A DNA stretch of 43,278 nt from positions 1 to 43,278 of the forward strand of contig DOWS01000047.1 in the NCBI GenBank assembly GCA_003519445.1, written 5' to 3'. The notes under the pieces were generated by a model. It did not search any database and was not told the origin of the DNA. It worked only from the letters and a program-made list of their open reading frames with translations. Position 1 is the first letter of the stretch. Every line of letters starts with the position of its first letter. Origin of the DNA: Candidatus Daviesbacteria bacterium. GTDB lineage: Bacteria > Patescibacteriota > Microgenomatia > Daviesbacterales > UBA10151. Both the position numbers and the translations under genes were made by a program. This document shows positions 30,301 through 37,841 of the stretch, in pieces.

Positions 30301-32252
30301 TCTTTGGGTTTTGTCCAGGAAGCAAATTTGCAGACAGGCCAGTTTTTGCAGCCATAAAAAGTTTTCCTTTTTTTAGTATGCCTAACTACAATATCTCCTC
30401 CATCATCAGGGCATTTTATATTAATTATTTCTTCCAAATTTTCCGTATGTTTGCAATCGGGAAACCCTGAACAGGCCAAAAATTTGCCAAACCTTCCCAC
30501 TCTGATTATTAAATCCTTGCCGCACTTGGGGCATTTTTTTCCGGCAAGCTCCACTGCTACTTTTACTTTTTCCGCTGTTTCTCCTGTTTGTTCCAACTTT
30601 TTTTCAAAAGGCTCATAAAACTCGCGTATAGTCGGCCTCCACTGCCTCTCACCCCTGGCTATTTCATCCAGCTTATCTTCCATTTGGGCAGTAAACTGGT
30701 AATCAAATACATCCGGAAAATATTTGATTAAAAAATCACTGACTGCAAACCCCAAGACAGTGGGGATAAACTTTTTTTCCTGCTTCTCCACATAAAACCG
30801 CTCCTGGATGGTTGATAAAATAGGAGCATAAGTACTGGGTCTTCCAATTCCCAGCTCTTCCAGCTTTTTGATTAAAGAAGCTTCGTTATATCTGGGCGGG
30901 GCTTCTGTAAAATGCTGGCTCGGCAAAAGTTTAATTAAGGAAAGCGGCATATTTTCTTTCAAAGCGGGCAGGACCTGATTTTTTTCATCTGTTTCCTCTT
31001 CTTTACCATACAGTTTTAACCAGCCTTCAAATCGAATCACGCTACCTGTAGCTCTTAATAAATAAATAGATCCTTCGACTCCCTTCGGTCGCTCAGGATG
31101 ACTGCCTCTGGCAGTCACATCCACTGTTGTTTGATCCATAACTGCCTCGCTCATCTGGCAAGCTACAAACCTTTTCCAAATCAGCTCATATAATCTGGCA
31201 TGATCCCTGGTTAGTCCCGCATCAGCTCCAACCAATGAAAGCTGTCTTTGCGCATCTGTGGGGCGGATAGCCTCATGAGCTTCTTGGGCATTTTTGGATT
31301 TTGATTTATAAATCCTCGCAGCCGCAGGAATATATTTTTTGCCGAAATTTTGGCCAATATAATTCCTGACAGCCGCCACTGCTCCAGTTGATAAATTAAC
31401 TGAATCCGTTCTCATATAAGTAATAAATCCTCTTTCGTACAAAGCTTGCGAGAGCATCATGGTTTTTTTGGCGGAAAAGCCCAGCCGGTTGGAAGATGCC
31501 TGCTGCATGGTGGAAGTGGTAAACGGAGGGTAAGGGTAGCGGCGGATTTCTTTTTGAGTAACTTTAGACACTACATAAGAAGCTTTCTCGAGATTTTTAA
31601 CATGCTCTTTTGCTTCTTTCTCGTTTTTAATATCTGCCTTAAGGGTGGCTATGAAAACATCCGAATTTTTTAACTCTGCCTCGATCACCCAATACTCCTG
31701 GGCCACAAAAGCAGTAACCTCACGTTCTCTCTCTACTATTAAACGCAAAGCAACGCTTTGTACGCGGCCGGCAGATAATCCCCGTTTTACTTTTTGCCAT
31801 AAAAGAGGAGAGAGTTTGTAACCTACCAAACGGTCCAAAACACGGCGGGCTTGCTGGGCATTAATAAGCTGCATATTTAATTCCCCTGGTTTGGCAAAAG
31901 CTTGCTTTATAGCCTCTTCGGTGATTTCATGAAAAACAACGCGTTTGACTTGCGAATTATTAAGCAATTGCTGAATGTGCCATGCTATGGCCTCTCCTTC
32001 CCTGTCCGGATCTGTGGCCAACCATAAAGTTTTAGCCAACTTTGCGGTTTTTTTAAGCTGGTTGACCTGTTTTATTTTGGCCCGGGGAATAATATATTGG
32101 GGCAAAAAATCATTCTCTATATCAACACCAAGCTCTGACTTTGGCAAATCCCTCACATGCCCCATTGAGGCTTCTATTTGGTATTGATCCCCCAAAAATC
32201 TCTGCAGGGTTCTGGCTTTAGTTGGACTTTCCACTACCACTAAATTATTCAT
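30273..32252 (-). CDS. topA: DNA topoisomerase I
   Basis: 659 residues. Toprim domain starts N-N-L-V-V-V-E-S-P-T-K-A (2-13) with D-P-D-R-E-G-E-A near 83-90; the catalytic tyrosine is in G-F-I-T-Y-M-R-T-D-S near 275-284; two C-terminal zinc ribbons start C-P-K-C-G-K and C-P-D-D-G-G. Residues ~379-394 (T-A-R-G-S-H-P-E-R-P-K-G-V-E-G-S) are foreign to the family and encoded by a repeat element. Its ATG overlaps the preceding gene by eight bases, making it the last gene of the Clp-like operon. Confidence 0.97.
   Translation of the reverse strand: MNNLVVVESPTKARTLQRFLGDQYQIEASMGHVRDLPKSELGVDIENDFLPQYIIPRAKIKQVNQLKKTAKLAKTLWLATDPDREGEAIAWHIQQLLNNSQVKRVVFHEITEEAIKQAFAKPGELNMQLINAQQARRVLDRLVGYKLSPLLWQKVKRGLSAGRVQSVALRLIVEREREVTAFVAQEYWVIEAELKNSDVFIATLKADIKNEKEAKEHVKNLEKASYVVSKVTQKEIRRYPYPPFTTSTMQQASSNRLGFSAKKTMMLSQALYERGFITYMRTDSVNLSTGAVAAVRNYIGQNFGKKYIPAAARIYKSKSKNAQEAHEAIRPTDAQRQLSLVGADAGLTRDHARLYELIWKRFVACQMSEAVMDQTTVDVTARGSHPERPKGVEGSIYLLRATGSVIRFEGWLKLYGKEEETDEKNQVLPALKENMPLSLIKLLPSQHFTEAPPRYNEASLIKKLEELGIGRPSTYAPILSTIQERFYVEKQEKKFIPTVLGFAVSDFLIKYFPDVFDYQFTAQMEDKLDEIARGERQWRPTIREFYEPFEKKLEQTGETAEKVKVAVELAGKKCPKCGKDLIIRVGRFGKFLACSGFPDCKHTENLEEIINIKCPDDGGDIVVRHTKKRKTFYGCKNWPVCKFASWTKPKEAISNKNKE
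31071..31116. repeat. Dispersed palindromic repeat inserted in topA
   Basis: 31071-31101 carries TCCTTCGAC and GCTCAGGATGA with CCTTCGG between, a well-known type of bacterial dispersed repeat (from memory). It is joined to a perfect hairpin GACTGCC-TCT-GGCAGTC (31100-31116). The 48-base insertion keeps the frame and adds 16 residues. Its GC content stands out from the rest of topA. Confidence 0.7.
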
Positions 32253-32484
32253 TAAAATCAGAGTCTAACACTTCCGGGTTAACAGAGTCCAGTTCTTTTT
32301 CCAGATCGGTTGATGCATCAAATTGAAAAGTTTTGGGGGAGGGGCTTGGGGTAGGAGTAGGCTCAACGGTTTGCACTTTGGGATTTGCCAATTTTTTTTC
32401 TGCTTTTTCCTGCCTGAAGAATATAATCGTTATAATAATTATAACCGTTATAATAGTTATAAGAATCAAAATTTTCTTATTCAT
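32245..32484 (-). CDS. Single-helix membrane protein with Pro/Thr-rich spacer
   Basis: 79 residues: an isoleucine-rich helix (about 4-23), a basic/acidic stretch, a proline/threonine/serine spacer (T-P-T-P-S-P-S-P near 48-55) and an acidic end. Probably membrane-anchored with the tail outside. It overlaps the genes on both sides by eight bases (ATGAATAA). Unknown function; part of the Clp-like operon. Confidence 0.75.
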   Translation of the reverse strand: MNKKILILITIITVIIIITIIFFRQEKAEKKLANPKVQTVEPTPTPSPSPKTFQFDASTDLEKELDSVNPEVLDSDFNE

Positions 32485-32842
32485 TAAGGGCCTTTCTAAC
32501 CTCTGTTTTAGCTTTTAAAATTTTGCCTGCCAGAGTTTGCAAAGAATAGCGTACATCAGCTTTTGATGTATATTTTTGGGCTTTTTGGAAAGCCAAGGCT
32601 TCGGCAGCATAAGTTATTTGATAATCAGCGCTTTTAATAGGGGTGTCTATCCCTCCAAAAGCCACCCTGGTTTCCGTAATGCCTTTTCTTCTTCGCAGTT
32701 CCTCCATAATAGCAGCCATCCTGACCACATCTTCTTCAAACCTGTTACACACTTTTTGATTTATTTGATCAAAATTTACTTGAGCAAAAATTGTAGCCGG
32801 GAAAACAAAAAACATCAGACTTATCAAAAACCACTTTTTCAT
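32477..32842 (-). CDS. Exported or lipid-anchored helical protein
   Basis: 121 residues from ATG 32842, with a clear signal peptide (M-K-K-W-F-L-I-S-L, cleavage after A-T-I-F-A near 20). The mature part is helical, contains one cysteine near 33, and ends in a charged helix (T-L-A-G-K-I-L-K-A-K). An AGAAGG ribosome site precedes this ATG; a GTG at 32851 would add three residues. No family recognised. Coupled to the next gene by eight bases. Confidence 0.8.
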   Translation of the reverse strand: MKKWFLISLMFFVFPATIFAQVNFDQINQKVCNRFEEDVVRMAAIMEELRRRKGITETRVAFGGIDTPIKSADYQITYAAEALAFQKAQKYTSKADVRYSLQTLAGKILKAKTEVRKALNE

Positions 32843-32847
32843 CCCTT

Positions 32848-32955
32848 TCACCTTCTACTTCTATGGGGTCTTTTCCAAAGGATTGGGGCTAATACAATAA
32901 CTAAAGCCAAAAAGGCAAATAATATTGTCAGGAAAGAACCTACTGATTCACTCAT
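32848..32955 (-). CDS. 35-residue single-helix membrane protein, type B copy 4
   Basis: ATG 32955, TGA 32848. One helix (about 7-26) ending A-P-I-L-W-K, then a basic tail with H-R-S-R-R. It matches the preceding 35-residue protein at the helix end and tail (both have A-P-x-L-W-K and R-S), so the two are a tandem duplication. It overlaps its neighbour by four bases (ATGA). Confidence 0.75.
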   Translation of the reverse strand: MSESVGSFLTILFAFLALVIVLAPILWKRPHRSRR

Positions 32956-33059
32956 TCCTTACTCCTTCTTGTCTGTTTCCAAAGAGTTGGAGCCACTATT
33001 ATCGAAATGGCTAACAAAAAAATTGATGAAATTAGATAAAAAGTTTCCAGATATGTCAT
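32952..33059 (-). CDS. 35-residue single-helix membrane protein, type B copy 3
   Basis: ATG 33059, TGA 32952. One helix (about 6-26) ending A-P-T-L-W-K, then R-R-S-K-E. It is coupled by ATGA overlaps to the genes on both sides. It follows a type A two-helix protein, the same order as at 3574 and 15038. Confidence 0.75.
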   Translation of the reverse strand: MTYLETFYLISSIFLLAISIIVAPTLWKQTRRSKE

Positions 33060-33271
33060 TTTATTCTTTTTATTAGGACTAAACTGATTATCAGCGATGC
33101 TAAAGCTATTAATATCCCTCTATTTAATTCTACCATATTTGGCATATTAACTCCAAACAGATTTGGTAAAACCAAGGTTGCTATTAGCAGTAATGAGAAA
33201 TTAGCTAGAAACTCTGACAGTCTGTCTAATTGTTTATTATTTAATTCAGGAAATATATCTATAATTTTCAT
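33056..33271 (-). CDS. Two-helix small membrane protein, type A copy 3
   Basis: 71 residues from ATG 33271, one base into the Clp-like stop (TGATG). An amphipathic N-terminus, then helices at about 21-40 and 50-68. Asn24-Phe25-Ser26 aligns with Asn22-Ile23-Ser/Gly24 of the copies at 15038 and 3574. A GTG one codon earlier is possible. Its place directly after a membrane-anchored AAA+ ATPase is the best clue to function: a subunit or regulator at the membrane. Confidence 0.8.
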   Translation of the reverse strand: MKIIDIFPELNNKQLDRLSEFLANFSLLLIATLVLPNLFGVNMPNMVELNRGILIALASLIISLVLIKRIK

Positions 33272-35775
33272 CACAAAAGTTCCGCTCCGGCCTTGAAAGT
33301 TTGACCCTTCACCAGTTTATTTTCCAAAATCAAACGGGAAAGTTTAGATTCAAGAGTGTCTTGGATAAGGCGGCGCAAGGGACGGGCGCCTAACACAGGA
33401 TCAAAACCTTGCTTTCCCAACTCTGCAATTAAACCGTCATCAAATTCCACCAAAAATCCTTTTTCTTTGAGTTGCTTCTGCAATCCTGCCAGTTTTATTC
33501 CCACAATCTTTTGCAAATCCTCCGGAGAAAGAGGCTTAAAAATGACCACTTCGTCAAACCTGTTAACCAATTCCGGCTTGAAAACCTTTAACAGCTCCTC
33601 ATTAACCTCTTTATCTATTTGTTCCAAATTCTTACCGTTTGATAATCCCTGGGCAATCGAGAGTGATCCGGCATTGGAAGTAACAATGATAATAGTATTT
33701 TCAAAATTGACTGTCCTACCTGCCCCGTCTGTTAACCTTCCATCCTCTAAAACCTGCAAAAAGAGTGTTAAGATCTTTGGATCAGCTTTTTCAAATTCAT
33801 CTAAAAGCAAAAGAGCATAGGGCCTGTTTCTTACTAATTCTGTCAGTTGCCCACCTTCACCGGATGCCCCAATTAACCTTGCCACAGACTCGGGATTTTG
33901 ATACTCGGACATGTCAAACCTGATAAAAGCTCCCTCTTGCTTGAAGTATACATCTGATAAAGTTTTGGCTAGTTCTGTTTTACCAACCCCTGTTGGGCCA
34001 ACAAAAAGAAATGATCCAATAGGTCGGTTTTCTTCCCGCAAGCCGGTAACGCTGCGGCGCAGAGTATCTGCCACTGCTTTAACTGCCTGTTCCTGATCAA
34101 TTAGTCTTCCGTGTATTTCAGCCTCCAGATTCAACAATTTGCTTTTGTCTGCTGTGCCCAAATCAGAGAGCGGAACTTTGACAAATTGAGATACTACTTC
34201 CCTGACAATATTTTTGGTCACCCACCCGTTGACAGCTTTGGTTTGAGCCTCTTTTAAAACGCTTATTGCCGAATCCGGCAGTACTCTGTCATGGATCAGT
34301 TTTTGAGCCAATTTTACAGCCTCTTTTAAAGCCACAAGGCTTATTTTGATTTTGTTTTTCCTCTCTACAGTAATGGCCCGGTCCACCAGCACCTCCAGGG
34401 TTTCCTCTTCTGTGGCCGGGGAAAGCTCAATTTTTCTAAAAAGTCTGGCAAAACTTCCCTGTTTTTCCAATATCCTGCTGTAGTTTTCCGTTTCTGTTGT
34501 TGCAATAAATTGAAAGCCGTCTGATTCAAGATAGGGCGACATTAAAGAATATAAATTAAAACTTGTACCTGCCTCGCCTAGTCCTAAATTATGTATTTCT
34601 TCAATAACAATAATGACATTTTGGGCATATTCCACCTCCTCAAAAACATTTTTGATCCTTTCTGCCAAATCTCCCTGGGTTTTGATACCGGAGAGTAGCT
34701 TGGTGAAATCCAAAAGCACTAATCTTTTGGTGGACAAAGCATCTGGCGCGTCCCCTACCACAATTTTCTGAGCCAGAAATTTAATTAATGCTGATTTGCC
34801 GCTTCCCGGCGGCCCTACCACTGCCACATTTCTGCCTGTAGTTTGGGATAAAATATGAGTTATTTCCTCAAAAACACCGCTTTTTCTTATTAGGTCGGGG
34901 AAACCATATTTTGCCGCTTCTTTAGTTAAATCCGATCCCACCAGATCCAAAGCAGGGGTAGGCGTTCCCAACCACCCTCGATTTACTCCTTTTAAGTGAT
35001 GCACGGCAAAGTCATCATCCCAGATAAATACGCTCCGCCAATTTTGCCTTTTTTTCTCCAAATACAAAAGAGCCTGGCTAAAATCTTCCAGACTCAAATC
35101 CATTTTAAGCAAAAATTGGTCAATATTGGGAATTTCCTGTATTTGCGCCACAAAAAAATAATAAGGTGTAATATACACTGCGCCGGAAGTTTTAGCCAAC
35201 TCAAAAGCTTTTTCTTCAAGTTTATCCGCGTCAATAATCTGCAAATCCGGCAAATGACTTACCTCAAGTTCCAGATTTGACAAAAGATTAACCACCTCCG
35301 GGTCAAGAAGCAATTTTTTAAACGATAAATCTTCTTTTTTTATGGTTGAGGCAGACCATAAATCCGAAGATTGTTTAATCTGCCAAATTTTTTTGTGGGG
35401 GTGGGTTAACACATGGATAATAAAAAGCCCAATACCCGACAAAAACAAGACTCTGCTTAAAAGTTGCAGTATATCTGCTACGGCAAGCATTGGAAGCAGC
35501 AACCAATAAATACAGATTACAATCATCAAAGCTGTGGCACAAGCAAAAGCAAAAAGTCCAATTAAGATCCTGCCCATTCTGAAAGCTATGCTTAAACCCC
35601 TACCAATAAAACTTGAATCATGAAAAAGGGGGGTGAAAATAAGCTTCCACATAAGTCCTACTGCCAGATCTTCTTCCAAAAATAATATAAGATTTTTCCA
35701 GGTCCTAAAAAAAACATCAAAACTCTCCATATACCAGAATTTAATTAAGTGTGTTGGCAGTAATAAATATTTCAT
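33271..35775 (-). CDS. Membrane-anchored Clp/Hsp100-type AAA+ ATPase
   Basis: 834 residues. The N-terminal ~130 residues are a membrane region with helices near 70-98 and 106-124 in place of the usual Clp N-domain. Two AAA+ modules follow: Walker A G-P-P-G-S-G-K-S near 320 and Walker B I-E-E near 393; Walker A G-P-T-G-V-G-K-T near 592 and Walker B L-L-D-E-F near 660; the C-terminal G-A-R-P-L-R-R is present. I see no ClpP-docking I/V-G-F loop in the second module, so it may be an unfoldase without ClpP. It is coupled at both ends within the operon. Confidence 0.9.
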   Translation of the reverse strand: MKYLLLPTHLIKFWYMESFDVFFRTWKNLILFLEEDLAVGLMWKLIFTPLFHDSSFIGRGLSIAFRMGRILIGLFAFACATALMIVICIYWLLLPMLAVADILQLLSRVLFLSGIGLFIIHVLTHPHKKIWQIKQSSDLWSASTIKKEDLSFKKLLLDPEVVNLLSNLELEVSHLPDLQIIDADKLEEKAFELAKTSGAVYITPYYFFVAQIQEIPNIDQFLLKMDLSLEDFSQALLYLEKKRQNWRSVFIWDDDFAVHHLKGVNRGWLGTPTPALDLVGSDLTKEAAKYGFPDLIRKSGVFEEITHILSQTTGRNVAVVGPPGSGKSALIKFLAQKIVVGDAPDALSTKRLVLLDFTKLLSGIKTQGDLAERIKNVFEEVEYAQNVIIVIEEIHNLGLGEAGTSFNLYSLMSPYLESDGFQFIATTETENYSRILEKQGSFARLFRKIELSPATEEETLEVLVDRAITVERKNKIKISLVALKEAVKLAQKLIHDRVLPDSAISVLKEAQTKAVNGWVTKNIVREVVSQFVKVPLSDLGTADKSKLLNLEAEIHGRLIDQEQAVKAVADTLRRSVTGLREENRPIGSFLFVGPTGVGKTELAKTLSDVYFKQEGAFIRFDMSEYQNPESVARLIGASGEGGQLTELVRNRPYALLLLDEFEKADPKILTLFLQVLEDGRLTDGAGRTVNFENTIIIVTSNAGSLSIAQGLSNGKNLEQIDKEVNEELLKVFKPELVNRFDEVVIFKPLSPEDLQKIVGIKLAGLQKQLKEKGFLVEFDDGLIAELGKQGFDPVLGARPLRRLIQDTLESKLSRLILENKLVKGQTFKAGAELL

Positions 35776-36122
35776 TTTGCTCTTATCAAATTTCCCTCAA
35801 GATCCAACTCTACAAAATGACGGGCCCGGCCTTCTAAATAAGCCGGACACTGGTTCCCGGGTAAATCATCTATAGTTTCCCGGGGATTGTGGGCAATATC
35901 TGCCACCCAATCAGGCATCAAGGCATTGGAAAGACAGGGACCTAAAGACAAATCTTCGGTTTGCTGATTCTGCATCTCGAAAAGATATTTAGCTTGATTT
36001 ACAGCTATGTCAATGTCGCTTTTTTTTACTCCGCCGGAATTTAGGCCATAAGTTACTAAAGCTGTCAGAATTACTGCTGTTAAGGCCAATGCAACAAATA
36101 AAGGTTTGGGCAAGTTCTTCAT
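35772..36122 (-). CDS. Signal-anchored extracytoplasmic protein with two cysteines
   Basis: 116 residues: one N-terminal helix (about 8-27), then an outside domain with cysteines at 63 and 92 that could form a disulfide, and a C-terminal F-V-E-L-D-L-E-G-N-L segment. It is the first gene of the operon and overlaps the ATPase gene by four bases (ATGA). No family recognised; it could present substrates to, or sense for, the membrane ATPase. Confidence 0.8.
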   Translation of the reverse strand: MKNLPKPLFVALALTAVILTALVTYGLNSGGVKKSDIDIAVNQAKYLFEMQNQQTEDLSLGPCLSNALMPDWVADIAHNPRETIDDLPGNQCPAYLEGRARHFVELDLEGNLIRAK

Positions 36123-36223
36123 TAACTCTATTATCTCATGAAAAATTCAGTCCTTACAATAAGTGATTGTATTACTTTGAGTCTTGACAATTTCATCCCA
36201 TGGGATTAATCTGTCATAATAAT
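36123..36223. promoter_or_regulatory. Divergent promoters with a palindromic operator
   Basis: Minus strand: GATAAT (36135-36130), seven bases from ATG 36122, leaderless. Plus strand: TTGACA (36184-36189) followed by the perfect palindrome ATCCCATGGGAT (36195-36206), then a weak -10 around 36207-36220. The palindrome lies in the promoter spacer of the PaaX-like gene, an ideal place for autorepression. Confidence 0.6.
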
Positions 36224-36931
36224 ATGAGTATTTCAAATATTCCCAAAAAACATAAATTCAACCACAACTTTAAATCAGAAACTCTGTCTATCTCCAGCAT
36301 TAGCAACCAAACTATAGAAGCAATTTCAAAAACGCTTTTAAGACAAATAGACAAAGAGATTTTTGAAAGGAAATATGCACCCGTAATGACAGTTTTAAAA
36401 TTGGTGGGGGCGGGAGTTTTTGTGGCAGCGGCTATGGTTGCCCCTGGTTTACCAATGGCCTTAAAACCATTTCTCAATCGTCAAAGACAAAATGAATATA
36501 ATGCCTGGAAAAGATTTAATATCCCCTATCTTAAAAGAACACTGGAAAGACTGGATAAACAAAAACTGGTGGAGTTTGATGAAAAAGATGGTATGCAGGT
36601 TGTTAAAATCACGGATAGAGGCAAGCGAAGAATTTTAAAATTTGCCATAGATGAACTGGCAGTGGAGAAACCCAAAATTTGGGATGATCGGTGGCGTCTT
36701 GTCAGTTACGACATCCCCAAAGAGCTTCATAGGGTAAGAGCAACTTTGCGTGAGTACTTGAATGCCTGGGGATTTTATCCTTTGCATGAAAGCGTTTTTC
36801 TTCATGCTTGGCCTTGCGAAAAACAGGTAGAGTTTTTAAGAGAATACTTGGGAATTGGCAAATATGTCAGAATGTTTCAAGTTTCGGCCATTGAGCAAGA
36901 CAAAGAATTTAGAGATTTTTTTGGAGTTTAA
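36224..36931 (+). CDS. PaaX-like regulator with Cas2-like C-terminal domain
   Basis: 235 residues from ATG 36224. After an N-terminal extension with a hydrophobic stretch (about 53-75) comes a winged helix (L-K-R-T-L-E-R-L-D-K-Q-K-L-V-E, about 105-119) and a Cas2/PaaX ferredoxin-like domain with W-D-D-R-W-R-L-V-S-Y-D-I-P near 154-166. Such proteins recur in Patescibacteria and are often labelled Cas2, but no CRISPR array is here. The ATG at 36200 lies inside the operator and is rejected. Likely a DNA-binding regulator. Confidence 0.82.
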   Translation: MSISNIPKKHKFNHNFKSETLSISSISNQTIEAISKTLLRQIDKEIFERKYAPVMTVLKLVGAGVFVAAAMVAPGLPMALKPFLNRQRQNEYNAWKRFNIPYLKRTLERLDKQKLVEFDEKDGMQVVKITDRGKRRILKFAIDELAVEKPKIWDDRWRLVSYDIPKELHRVRATLREYLNAWGFYPLHESVFLHAWPCEKQVEFLREYLGIGKYVRMFQVSAIEQDKEFRDFFGV

Positions 36932-36948
36932 ATTCTTGGTTTAAATTC

Positions 36949-36971
36949 TTGACAAAATATTCCCATAGGAT
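36949..36971 (+). promoter_or_regulatory. Second copy of the promoter-operator element
   Basis: TTGACA (36949-36954) followed by ATTCCCATAGGAT (36959-36971), nearly the same layout as TTGACA plus ATCCCATGGGAT at 36184-36206. It lies after the PaaX-like gene. No good -10 box follows within range. The rest of the 36932-37081 gap shows nothing else, apart from TATAAT (37070-37075) for the next gene. Confidence 0.45.
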
Positions 36972-37081
36972 TTTCTTGTCAATTACTGGCTAAATAACAT
37001 TTAGTATGGTGATAATTAAAAGTTTAAGATAAAGAGAAAAGATAATTTTCACAGATCAATCCCATATAGTATAATACTCAT

Positions 37082-37828
37082 ATGATCAAAAGGGTTGAAG
37101 ATGAAAGATCCGAAACAGGTTTTCAGGTTAAGATTGATAATACTTATTCCATATTTCTCTTATTGCAAAATCAAAGACCATTTCTCTCTGACACCGGATT
37201 ATCAGAAGATTTAAGTAAAACTGATCTAGATGGAGAATTTTTGGATGCTGAATCTACTGAGATCAGCTTATATCCTAATGACGATCCTGATAATCCATTT
37301 TATCATTTAAGTAGTAGCCTCTTTCTCGCAAATCCGGAAATCTCCAAACCGCCTCTTGGTTATTATTCTAGTGAAAGATTTCGCAGGATCAAAGAATTGC
37401 TAACGAGACAAAAGCTAACGGTGGGAATAAGCATTCTTCCTAGTGGAATTCAAACACTATTGATTGAGGGAGACAGAAATGCTCAAATAGGGGTTGATTT
37501 TGGTTTTCCTAGCTTAGAGGCTTATGGAACACATGTGAGAGAGGTGGTTACCAAGGCGAAATCTGCAATGATACGACGCATTTACTTTCAAGCAACAGTA
37601 CGAAATAGCCAAAAGCCTAATCAAACTATAGAACTCACATTACAAGATAAAAATAGTGGGTCGTTACAGTTACGGGATGAACAAGAATTCACTGAAGATT
37701 TAAATTTTTATGCACAAACCTACGAAAGAGTTATTCGGGCTCTTTACCAAGAAAAAGGGTTACCATTACCAAATAGAGCTATTACGCTAAAGTCTCCCTA
37801 TGACATTAGTAATCCGTTAAAGCTATAG
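37082..37828 (+). CDS. Hypothetical protein, 248 residues
   Basis: Soluble protein with an acidic N-terminal half (D-D-P-D-N-P-F near 69-75) and a C-terminal half with alternating strand/helix character. No family recognised. TATAAT (37070-37075) sits six bases before ATG 37082, giving a leaderless mRNA. It is convergent with mrdA, 13 bases away, and downstream of the PaaX-like gene, so it may be controlled by it. Confidence 0.7.
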   Translation: MIKRVEDERSETGFQVKIDNTYSIFLLLQNQRPFLSDTGLSEDLSKTDLDGEFLDAESTEISLYPNDDPDNPFYHLSSSLFLANPEISKPPLGYYSSERFRRIKELLTRQKLTVGISILPSGIQTLLIEGDRNAQIGVDFGFPSLEAYGTHVREVVTKAKSAMIRRIYFQATVRNSQKPNQTIELTLQDKNSGSLQLRDEQEFTEDLNFYAQTYERVIRALYQEKGLPLPNRAITLKSPYDISNPLKL

Positions 37829-37841
37829 CACACTTTATACT

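Noticed and set aside
36200..36223. ATG 36200 as start of the PaaX-like gene
   Set aside because: It lies within the palindromic operator between the -35 box and the likely transcript start; ATG 36224 fits better.
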